A DNA stretch of 28,694 nucleotides from Deltaproteobacteria bacterium RIFOXYA12_FULL_61_11 (GTDB lineage Bacteria; Bdellovibrionota_F; JAHFAK01; YA12-FULL-61-11), in NCBI GenBank assembly GCA_001799195.1, contig MGSU01000290.1, forward strand, positions 1 through 28,694. Direction: 5' to 3'. The notes beneath the pieces were generated by a model, which was not told the origin of the DNA, did no database searches, and was given only the letters and a program-made list of their open reading frames with translations. Of this stretch, positions 17,175-23,941 are shown in pieces. Position numbers and translations under genes: made by a program. The number at the start of each line of letters is the position of its first letter. The stretch's first letter is position 1.

Positions 17175-17942
17175 TCAACCGTCGCCGAGCAAGCATCCGC
17201 GAAGCTCCTCGACCGTAAAGGGACGGTGCAACCAGGCATAGACTTGCTGATTGCAGCCGGGAATTTTCTCGCGAGAGGGAGAACAGAGCATCAGTTTCAC
17301 GGAGGGAATGCGCGGATCGTTGGAAAGTTCGTGACACAACTCTTTGATCTGTTTTGATCCCATGGAGGTATCGAGGACGATAAAATCGGGTCGATGATGT
17401 TCGATCAGTGTTGCGCCTTGATAAACCCCACCGGCCAAGTACAGCTCGAAATCGGCTTTGTATTGATTGAGCGCGAGTTGGGTCCTGAGTTCCTCGTCCT
17501 CACTGATCACGATGACCGTCAGCCCTCTTCCGTAAGCGATGTGGTAATAACTGCACGAAGTGCAATCCCCCGTGCAGAAGACCTTGCGGTGACCGAAGCC
17601 GTCGGGCAGGTTCTTCAGTTCGTAACAACGTTTACTCCTGCTGCGATAGACAATGCACTCGCGGCACTGTTCGCGGTGACCGTCCTTCTCCTCGCCCAGG
17701 AAATCCCAGCAATAGCGGAAGCGCTTTTCGGTGTAGAGTAGGGGGGGGGGAGATGCTTCTCTGGTGTTCGATTCGCGTTGTTTGAGCAGGGCCTCGAGTT
17801 CGGCGAGAGCGATGCGATGGTGCCCTCCGAGGGTGCGTCGAGCGCGCAACCGGCCGTTCTTGACCCATTTCAGTACCGTGTCCGGTGATACCTCGAGCAG
17901 GTTTGCTGCTTGGGTCGTGGTCAGGAATTGACGCTCGCGCAT
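17175..17942 (-). CDS. HTH / Cys-cluster / receiver-like regulator
   Basis: The 255 residues contain three parts. Residues 5-55 are a MerR/excisionase-type HTH (LTTTQAANLLEVSPDTVLKW, then RTLGGHHRI). Residues 75-135 are a Cys-rich module with seven cysteines (78, 93, 96, 106, 123, 127, 130), suited to an Fe-S cluster or Zn. Residues 140-255 are a receiver-like domain: acidic D149/E150, probable phospho-site D191 (FIVLDTSMG) and LHRPFTVEEL, in which the usual conserved Lys before Pro is Arg (R240). It is a DNA-binding regulator that could sense redox or metal state and/or phosphorylation. The linker between HTH and Cys module is coded over a run of ten C. It runs divergently from the macro-domain/redox operon and could control it. 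A promoter with an overlapping inverted repeat lies upstream. Confidence 0.8.
   Translation of the reverse strand: MRERQFLTTTQAANLLEVSPDTVLKWVKNGRLRARRTLGGHHRIALAELEALLKQRESNTREASPPPLLYTEKRFRYCWDFLGEEKDGHREQCRECIVYRSRSKRCYELKNLPDGFGHRKVFCTGDCTSCSYYHIAYGRGLTVIVISEDEELRTQLALNQYKADFELYLAGGVYQGATLIEHHRPDFIVLDTSMGSKQIKELCHELSNDPRIPSVKLMLCSPSREKIPGCNQQVYAWLHRPFTVEELRGCLLGDG
17741..17750. repeat. G10 homopolymer inside the HTH/receiver gene
   Basis: Ten consecutive G on the plus strand (ten C in the coding strand) encode Pro-Pro-Pro at residues 65-67, between the HTH and the Cys module. A tract this long is prone to slippage; gain or loss of one base would separate the DNA-binding part from the sensor and receiver parts. 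As written, the frame is intact. Confidence 0.9.
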
Positions 17943-17980
17943 GAGCCTATCGACCTCACCCTCGTGCCCGTCGGTGAACT

Positions 17981-18023
17981 ACTGTCTGAGGACCTATGTA
18001 GACAGTGCGCGAGGTTCTGTCAA
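17981..18023 (-). promoter_or_regulatory. Promoter of the HTH/receiver gene with overlapping inverted repeat
   Basis: On the minus strand TTGACA (18018-18023), a 17-bp spacer and TACATA (17995-18000) form a plausible sigma-70 promoter. The repeat ACTGTCT (17981-17987) / AGACAGT (18000-18006), spacer 12 bp, covers the -10 box. MerR-family regulators usually bind such promoter-overlapping dyads, so autoregulation, perhaps with control of the divergent operon, is a reasonable inference. Confidence 0.55.
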
Positions 18024-18177
18024 CGCACCTGCATAGTGGTTTCATCTGCAGTACTGCATCATCCCAAGCTGAATAGTAATTATGGATAAAAATCGTAAAT
18101 ATATTGAAATATGCAATAACATGATGAAATAATAATTTTAATATTCCTTGTGATTTTCTGTGATTTATGATTATAGG

Positions 18178-18232
18178 CTCCTGACGGTGGTGCTCCGCCG
18201 TCGGGTGGTGCTCCCCTGAGTCGCTTCAGGAG
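18178..18232 (+). ncRNA. Candidate structured leader RNA upstream of the macro-domain operon
   Basis: CTCCTGA (18178-18184) can pair with TCAGGAG (18226-18232), enclosing two hairpins that share the same apex GG-TGCT-CC. Hairpin 1 is GACGGTGG/CCGCCGTC (18183-18190, 18195-18202; one G-U pair; its first two bases compete with the outer stem). Hairpin 2 is 18203-18216 with one bulged T. TCAGG (18226-18230) can instead pair locally with CCTGA (18215-18219), so two folds are mutually exclusive. GGTGGTGCTCC is repeated almost exactly. The element lies 70 bases before the ATG, after a very A+T-rich stretch (18060-18175) with TGTGATTT repeats. It matches no riboswitch class that I recall. Confidence 0.45.
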
Positions 18233-18301
18233 ATAAGCTCATGCCGGGGACTCCGGACACCCCCTCGCCATGCTGATCAGTTCTCTGGAGGACGAGAAGT
18301 C

Positions 18302-18838
18302 ATGAACCAGCGCTCCTTTGGCAATTGTACCCTGCGGGTTCAAGAGGGCGACATTACCGACCTCGAGGTTGAGGCCTTCGTGTTCGCCTGCCGCGATGAT
18401 CTCGAGCTCGGTACCGGTTTCGGCACGGCCATATCCATGCGTGGCGGCCCCAAAATCCAAGAAGAACTGCGTACCATCGGCCACTGCGCCAAAGGTGATG
18501 CGGTCGTCACTAGGGCCGGAGACCTCAAGGCTTCCTATATCATCCATGCCAATGGTCCGAAGTTCCAGGAGACAGAGCTCGAGAACAAGCTTGCTGCGGC
18601 GACCAGGGCTTCCTTGGTCAGGGCCAGGGAAAGAAAGGTCAAGAATGTGGCGTTCCCGGCTTTGTGCTCGGGTTTTTACGGTGTGTCGGCAGACCTGTGT
18701 GCCAAGGTGATGTTGCAGACCGCATGCGATGAGGTGCAACGCCATCAAGCCCCTGCCGAGGTGATCTTCTGTCTGCGCGACGAACGGGAACTCGGACCCT
18801 TCCGTGCCGAACTCGCCAAACTGGAGGTCCGTCCATGA
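18302..18838 (+). CDS. Macro-domain protein (ADP-ribose binding or hydrolysing)
   Basis: The 178 residues are a single macro domain. Seen: QEGDITDLEVEAFVFACRDD (14-33), LGTGFGTAISMRGGPKIQEE (37-56), KGDAVVTRAGDLKASYIIHA (64-83, near canonical) and FPALCSGFYGVSAD, the late phosphate-binding loop. The usual NAAN after the first strand is replaced by FACRDD, so the catalytic Asn of MacroD-type hydrolases is absent; it may bind ADP-ribose or a related nucleotide rather than cleave it. A GGAGGA precedes the ATG. The stop overlaps the next start as ATGA, so it is translationally coupled to the membrane subunit. A macro domain leading a redox operon is unusual and suggests an NAD-derived signal. GCR at the substrate site is inferred from alignment by eye. 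Confidence 0.88.
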   Translation: MNQRSFGNCTLRVQEGDITDLEVEAFVFACRDDLELGTGFGTAISMRGGPKIQEELRTIGHCAKGDAVVTRAGDLKASYIIHANGPKFQETELENKLAAATRASLVRARERKVKNVAFPALCSGFYGVSADLCAKVMLQTACDEVQRHQAPAEVIFCLRDERELGPFRAELAKLEVRP

Positions 18839-19518
18839 GCGTCGTCCTGCACTTTGCCCAGCATACGCTGCAAGAGGTCGCCCTCTTCGTCATGGCTGTA
18901 GTGTACCTCCTCCGGTTGCGCTGGCTCTTGAGCTTCAAACCCGGCCGTGACCGGCAGCGTCCGACCGGCGGAGGGGAAGGCAGGAGCGGCGGTCTCTACT
19001 CCCTCGGTACCATCGCCATGCCCTGGGTCATGGAGAGTACACGCACCAATCCGTTCTTCTACGCGCAGTTCGTCGTTTTCCACCTCGCCGCGACAGCCGC
19101 GATTCTCCTCTCCTTTGTCATTCCCTATGCCCCCGGTCTCCTCGAGGTTCGACCTGTGACCGGGTTGTTCCAGCTCTTCATCGGTATGGGGTTCCTGGTG
19201 GGATGCCTCCGTCTGGTACGGCGAGTGACTCAGCGGACCATGCGCGCGCTCAGTTCTCCGGACGACTATTTCTCCTTGATTTTGCTGACAGTATGGCTGG
19301 CCAGCGCCTTCTTGGCGGCACCGAACGACCCGGCCGGCGGCGAGGGCGCCCTGTTGGCCTTCTTCTTCCTGACCGCCTTCTTCCTGCTCTATGTGCCGTT
19401 CAGCAAGATCAGCCATTACCTCTATTATCCCTTCACCCGGTATTACCTCGGCCGCACCCTAGGACATCGCGGTGTCTTCCCGCCGCGCCGCGGGCCTTCG
19501 GTTTCCAGCTCAATCTGA
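18835..19518 (+). CDS. Membrane cytochrome b-like subunit (NarI/TmcC/HmcE type), module 1
   Basis: The 227-residue integral membrane protein has about five hydrophobic spans: near 12-33, 74-98, 108-126, 146-162 and 171-189. Likely haem-ligand histidines are H83 (VVFHLAAT) and H194 (SKISHYLYYP), as in the NarI/DsrM/TmcC family, which passes electrons between menaquinone and a cytoplasmic Fe-S partner. At 227 residues it is of usual NarI size. Its ATG overlaps the macro-gene stop, and the HdrD-like partner starts 12 bases after its stop with GAGGAG as RBS. This is the expected TmcC-TmcB-type order. No periplasmic cytochrome c gene is present here. Identity as this family is confident; haem content is inferred. 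Confidence 0.85.
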   Translation: MSVVLHFAQHTLQEVALFVMAVVYLLRLRWLLSFKPGRDRQRPTGGGEGRSGGLYSLGTIAMPWVMESTRTNPFFYAQFVVFHLAATAAILLSFVIPYAPGLLEVRPVTGLFQLFIGMGFLVGCLRLVRRVTQRTMRALSSPDDYFSLILLTVWLASAFLAAPNDPAGGEGALLAFFFLTAFFLLYVPFSKISHYLYYPFTRYYLGRTLGHRGVFPPRRGPSVSSSI

Positions 19519-19530
19519 AGAGGAGTAGAA

Positions 19531-21270
19531 ATGGATACGCTCACTCGTTCGCACAAGGCCCAGAAACTTATCGAAAGACTGCCCAAGAAGCTCAATCGGC
19601 AGTTCGTCGCCTCCCTGGTCGGTTGCGTCCACTGCGGCATGTGCACCAACTCCTGTCACTATGTGCTTGCCAATCCCGATGACCCGACCTATGCGCCGGC
19701 CTACAAGGCCGACCAGATCCGCAAGCTGTTCAAGCGTCACGTCGACTGGACCGGCAGGTACCTGCCGTGGTGGGTCAAGGCAGGAACGGTGAAAAGCGAC
19801 GAGGACCTAGAGCAACTCAAGGACACCGTCTTCGGCAAGTGCACCAACTGCCGACGCTGTTCTCTGAACTGTCCCATGGGTGTGGATTACGCCAGTTTCA
19901 ATCGCATGGCCCGCGGTCTGTTGGTCTCGGTCGGTGTCATGCCCGAGGGGGTGGCCGCGGTCAGCAAAGACCAATGGGAAATCGGCAACCAGATGGGGGT
20001 ACTTAAGGAGGACTATCTCGACACCTTGGAATGGCTCTCCGACGAGCTGGCCGAGGAATTCGGCGACGAGGCGGCACGCATCCCGGTGGACGTCAAAGAC
20101 GCCGAGGTCGTTTATGCCATCAACCCACGCGAGATCAAGTACGACCCGCGTTCCATCTCGGATGCCGCCCGCATCTTCTACCAGGCCGGGGAGAACTGGA
20201 CTATGCCCAGCGAGGGTTGGGACATGACCAACTTTGGCCTGTTTTCCGGGGACGACGAACTGGGCGGTACCGTGGCGAAACGACTCTATAGTAAGGTCAA
20301 AGAGCTGCGAGGCAAGAAGCTGGTTATCTCGGAATGTGGCCATGGCTACCGCTCGACCCGTTGCGAGGGGCAGAACTGGGCTGCGTTGGGTGAGGTTGGT
20401 TTCGAGATGGAGAGCGCGGTGGTGACCATGCTGCGTTACATCGACCAGGGCCGCATCAAGGTCGACAAAAATGCGAACAAAAAACCCATGACCTTCCATG
20501 ATTCCTGCAATTTCGCACGCAGTTGCGGCATGACCGAAGAACCGCGCGAGTTGCTCTCGGCCGTTTGCACCGAGTTTCGAGAAATGTATCCGAACCGGGC
20601 CGAGAACTATTGCTGCACGGGCGGCGGCGGAGCCATGTCCATGTCCGAGTATACCCCGAGGCGGCTGAAATCGGCCAAGATCAAGGCTGACCAGATTCGG
20701 ACCACAGGAGCCAAGATGGTGGTCACGACCTGCCATAACTGTGTCGATGCGCTCAATGACCTGATCAAACACTATAAACTCGACTGCGAGGTCACCCAAC
20801 TTGTCAACCTCGTGGCCAACGCTCTGGTGCCGACCCGAGCTGCCGTGTCCGTGACCAAGGTCGAGAAACCGGCCCTTCCCCTCGAAGGGTATACCATTCT
20901 GGTGGCCGACGATGAGCCGGACATCACCGCCTTCTTCAGCACCGCATTGTCCGACCAGGGTGCCCAGGTGCACTGTATTTCCAGTGCCGATCAGGTGTTG
21001 GAAACAGTACGCCGCGAAAAACCCGACCTGGTCACCCTTGATCTCTCGATGCCCGGCAGGAGTGTCGGTGAGGTGTTTGAAGCCCTGCGCCGCGACCCCG
21101 AGCTGGCCAAAACCAGGGTCTGTGTCATCACCGGAAAGCCGGAACTGCGCTCGCTCATCTACGAACGCCCCGTGCCGCCTCCAGACGGCTTCTTGGACAA
21201 GCCCGTCAGCGAGGAAAAGCTCATCTTCAACGTGCGCAAGATTCTCGAAATTTCCGAAAAACAGCAGTAA
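19531..21270 (+). CDS. HdrD-like Fe-S oxidoreductase fused to a response-regulator receiver
   Basis: Residues 1-435 are an HdrD/TmcB/DsrK-like subunit. Two [4Fe-4S] motifs: C32-XX-C35-XX-C38-XXX-C42 and C104-XX-C107-XX-C110-XXX-C114-P. A degenerate first CCG unit (C269, C278) and a full second one (C326...C361-C362...C401-XX-C404), which in HdrD holds the special [4Fe-4S] centre for disulfide chemistry. Residues about 452-579 are a complete receiver: acidic D460/D461, phospho-site D504 (LVTLDLSMPG), T534 and K557 (FLDKPVSEEKL). The two parts are in one frame with no stop, and the joint is a short VTKVEKPALPLEG linker. Family members take electrons from the membrane subunit and reduce cytoplasmic disulfides or partners. 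A receiver on such a protein is unusual and implies coupling of redox state and phosphorylation. A kinase gene follows. Confidence 0.92.
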   Translation: MDTLTRSHKAQKLIERLPKKLNRQFVASLVGCVHCGMCTNSCHYVLANPDDPTYAPAYKADQIRKLFKRHVDWTGRYLPWWVKAGTVKSDEDLEQLKDTVFGKCTNCRRCSLNCPMGVDYASFNRMARGLLVSVGVMPEGVAAVSKDQWEIGNQMGVLKEDYLDTLEWLSDELAEEFGDEAARIPVDVKDAEVVYAINPREIKYDPRSISDAARIFYQAGENWTMPSEGWDMTNFGLFSGDDELGGTVAKRLYSKVKELRGKKLVISECGHGYRSTRCEGQNWAALGEVGFEMESAVVTMLRYIDQGRIKVDKNANKKPMTFHDSCNFARSCGMTEEPRELLSAVCTEFREMYPNRAENYCCTGGGGAMSMSEYTPRRLKSAKIKADQIRTTGAKMVVTTCHNCVDALNDLIKHYKLDCEVTQLVNLVANALVPTRAAVSVTKVEKPALPLEGYTILVADDEPDITAFFSTALSDQGAQVHCISSADQVLETVRREKPDLVTLDLSMPGRSVGEVFEALRRDPELAKTRVCVITGKPELRSLIYERPVPPPDGFLDKPVSEEKLIFNVRKILEISEKQQ

Positions 21271-21301
21271 CCTTCTTTGCCACTGAATCAGGGGGCGCAC
21301 C

Positions 21302-22735
21302 ATGACCGAGGCCCGTTTTCGCGAATACCTCGACGCGCTGCCTTGTTACCTCACCGTCCAAGATAAGACCCTGCGTATCATCCATGCCAACCGTCGCTTC
21401 GAGGAGGATTTCGGCGAATGGTCCGGTCGTTTTTGCTATCAGGTCTATAAACACCGTTCCGAACCGTGCGAGGTCTGCCCGGTCGAGAAGACCTTCCGCG
21501 ACGGCAGCGGCGCCTCGAACGAGGAACTCGTGCGCAACCTGGAAGGCAGGGAGATCGCCGTCCTGGTCAACACCACGCCCCTCTATGACGAGCATGGGGC
21601 CGTGACCGCGGTGCTGGAGCAGTCGACCGACGTGAGCGACTTAGTCAGGCTACAGGTGTTGCTGCGCGAGAGTCAGCAGAAGTATCGCCTGCTCTTCGAT
21701 GAAGCACCCTGTTTTGTGTCCATCCAAGACAGTGAATTACGCATCACCGAGGCCAACCGGGCCTTCCGAGAAGCCTTCGGAGAAGCTTACGGCAGCCATT
21801 GCTACCGCACCTATAAGCACCGCGGCGAGGTCTGCTCCCCCTGTCCGGTCCAAGAGACGTTCAAAGATGGTCAGGTGCATACCAGTGAGGAGGTCGTTGC
21901 CTCGCCGGGTGGCGAAACGGTCAACGTTCTGGTACGCACTGCACCGCTCAAGGACGACGAGGGCAGCATCCGAGCCGTGATGGAGATGAGCACCGACATC
22001 ACCGAACTGCGCCGCCTCCAGGACCAGCTCACCTCGATTGGACTCCTTATTAGCTCAATTTCTCACGGCATCAAGGGCCTGCTGACTGGTATGGACGGCG
22101 GCATCTACCTGGTCAACAGCGGTTTCGAGAAGAACGACAAACCCCGGGTGCAACAAGGCTGGGAGATGGTCCAACGCAACATCGACCGGATTCGCTCCAT
22201 GGTTCTCAACATTCTCTACTATGCCAAGGAGCGTCCACCGGACTGGAGGGAACTCGACCTCGGCGATTTATGCGCTTCGGTCGCCGCGGTCATTGCCCCC
22301 AAGGCTGCCCAGCTCGGCATCACCTTCACCGTCGCGTCCGAGTTGCAAGACCGTATCGAAGGCGACGAGGCCGCCCTTCGGGCCATGCTCCTTAACCTGC
22401 TCGAGAACGCCGTGGATGCTTGCCGTTTGGCCAAAGACGGGAAAGTCCACCGTGTGACCCTCGGAGCACGCCGGGAACCCGGCTGCATCGTCCTGTGCAT
22501 CACCGATGACGGTATCGGTATGGACCAAGAAACATGCAATAAGGCATTCAGTCTGTTCTTTTCCTCCAAAGGTCTGGAGGGCACCGGCCTCGGCCTGTTC
22601 ATCGCCAATCAGATTGCCGAAACCCATGGCGGGGACATCCGGGTGAGCGCGGAACCCGGCCGTGGCTCGAGGTTCGAGGTAACCTTGCGGCAACAGCGCC
22701 TCGGTCCGTCTGCTACCCTCGATCAGCCCTCCTGA
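21302..22735 (+). CDS. Histidine kinase with two Cys-cluster PAS domains
   Basis: The 477 residues have PAS 1 (about 5-115), PAS 2 (about 128-237), a HisKA region with H255 (ISSISHGIKGLLTG) and a HATPase domain: N box N369 (LLNLLENAVDA), G1 D402-X-G-X-G406 (TDDGIGM), F box and G2 GTGLGLF (427-433). Each PAS carries the same cluster: C45...C56-XX-C59-P (HRSEPCEVCPV) and C167...C178-XX-C181-P (HRGEVCSPCPV). Three Cys per PAS suit an Fe-S, haem or thiol redox sensor. There is no membrane segment, so it is cytoplasmic. It starts 31 bases after the HdrD-receiver gene, making that receiver a likely partner; the stand-alone receiver 3 kb downstream is another. It has no own receiver. Confidence 0.93.
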   Translation: MTEARFREYLDALPCYLTVQDKTLRIIHANRRFEEDFGEWSGRFCYQVYKHRSEPCEVCPVEKTFRDGSGASNEELVRNLEGREIAVLVNTTPLYDEHGAVTAVLEQSTDVSDLVRLQVLLRESQQKYRLLFDEAPCFVSIQDSELRITEANRAFREAFGEAYGSHCYRTYKHRGEVCSPCPVQETFKDGQVHTSEEVVASPGGETVNVLVRTAPLKDDEGSIRAVMEMSTDITELRRLQDQLTSIGLLISSISHGIKGLLTGMDGGIYLVNSGFEKNDKPRVQQGWEMVQRNIDRIRSMVLNILYYAKERPPDWRELDLGDLCASVAAVIAPKAAQLGITFTVASELQDRIEGDEAALRAMLLNLLENAVDACRLAKDGKVHRVTLGARREPGCIVLCITDDGIGMDQETCNKAFSLFFSSKGLEGTGLGLFIANQIAETHGGDIRVSAEPGRGSRFEVTLRQQRLGPSATLDQPS

Positions 22736-23005
22736 CCGGCTGTTCCGTGCTCCTTCAGCTCTTGGGGCATGGGAGTGCGACCCTCATCGCCGTCGTGATG
22801 AGTGGCTTTATGTACCTCTGGTTGATATTTGAAATTTTAAACCATTCAAATTGTTATGAAAAATTTCGAGAAAATACATAAAATCATGAATAGGATCAAG
22901 GGAATGTGTCCTTTTTCGGGATTGACAGGGGCTGGAGCGAGATGCTAGAGCGTGCCTGGTGTTACATTTTTGAAACACCGCACGGCATCTTCGAGAGGAG
23001 CATTC
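22736..23005. other. A+T-rich gap between the two redox modules
   Basis: This 270-bp gap has no gene. 22810-22915 is strongly A+T-rich, like the leader before the macro gene. A TTGACA hexamer lies at 22922-22927, but the sequence about 17 bp on (GCTAGAG) is a poor -10. GAGAGGAG at 22993-23000 is the RBS of the next gene. Module 2 therefore probably has its own promoter. Confidence 0.45.
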
Positions 23006-23941
23006 ATGAACAGCGTTCTTCTGCACCTGCTCAGCTATACCGGCCTGGTGGTCGCCCTGGCGGCCATGGCCCGTAGGGTCCAGGTCTATCTCAGCACCCC
23101 GTTGCACCTGCGCTGGGAATTGTATCCCGTGGCGCACGAGGGAGGGAAACGCGCCGGGTACGGTGGGTCCTACCTCGAAGAAGTCGATTGGTGGACGAAG
23201 CCACGTCATACCAATATATTCAATGAAATAAAAGCAATGGCTCTCGAAATCCTCTTTCTGCGCGGGGTGTGGGAACATAACCGGAGTTTGTGGTACCGAT
23301 CCTTCCCCTTTCATTTCGGTCTCTATCTCGTCTTGGCTTGGTTGGCGCTCCTTGTCATCGGGGCTTTCTTGCAAATGTTCGGCTTCGACCCGGCAGGCGA
23401 TGGCGCCCTGGCTACCCTGCTCCGCGTAAAGACGACCTTCTGTGGGGTGTTTGGTTTCTTATTGACCATGATCGGTTCTGCAGGGCTCTTCTTCCGCCGC
23501 TACCTCGATGAAGACCTGCGCAACTACTCGAGCAGCGCCGACTTCTTCAACCTCGCCCTGATCTTCGTGACCATGTTGACCGCGTTCTGCAGCTACATTT
23601 TCGAAGACCACGGTTTCTTCCAGGCGCGAGCGTACGTCCACAGTCTGTTGACCTTCGATTTCGCCGAGCTCGGCGGGGTCCTGTTCGGGGTCCAGGTTCT
23701 GCTCGGTGCTGTGTTGATGGCTTATATCCCGCTCACGCACATGGCGCACTTCTTCACCAAGTACTTCTTCTATCACGACATCCGCTGGAACGACACCCCC
23801 AACGTCAGGGGGGAGACCTACGACCAGCAGATCAGCGAGGTACTTGGCTACAAACTCAATTGGAACGCTCCACACATCAAGGCCGAGGGCAAGAAAACCT
23901 GGGCCCAGGTCGCAACCGAGGAGACAAAGGACAATGACTGA
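23006..23941 (+). CDS. Membrane cytochrome b-like subunit (TmcC/DsrM type), module 2
   Basis: The ATG at 23006 follows GAGAGGAG; a longer open frame upstream is not protein-like. The 311-residue protein has hydrophobic spans near 3-21, 101-125, 143-164, 179-199 and 222-243. A conserved-looking cytoplasmic segment (34-98: LRWELYPVAHEGGKRAGYGG then WWTKPRHTNIFNEIKAMALE) is characteristic of the TmcC/HmcE branch. Probable haem ligands are H103 (FPFHFGLYLV), H212 and H245/H248 (PLTHMAHFF). It is longer than the module 1 subunit and has a soluble C-terminal tail (about 255-311). It should exchange electrons between menaquinone and the HdrD-like partner, whose start overlaps its stop by 8 bases. 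Confidence 0.88.
   Translation: MNSVLLHLLSYTGLVVALAAMARRVQVYLSTPLHLRWELYPVAHEGGKRAGYGGSYLEEVDWWTKPRHTNIFNEIKAMALEILFLRGVWEHNRSLWYRSFPFHFGLYLVLAWLALLVIGAFLQMFGFDPAGDGALATLLRVKTTFCGVFGFLLTMIGSAGLFFRRYLDEDLRNYSSSADFFNLALIFVTMLTAFCSYIFEDHGFFQARAYVHSLLTFDFAELGGVLFGVQVLLGAVLMAYIPLTHMAHFFTKYFFYHDIRWNDTPNVRGETYDQQISEVLGYKLNWNAPHIKAEGKKTWAQVATEETKDND

Noticed and set aside
19807-21303. 498-residue minus-strand open frame
   Set aside because: It is the mirror frame of the HdrD-receiver gene; His/Gly/Val-rich text without motifs, typical of antisense frames in G+C-rich DNA.
22922-22949. Sigma-70 promoter for module 2
   Set aside because: TTGACA is perfect but no acceptable -10 lies 16-18 bp downstream; mentioned only in the gap entry.
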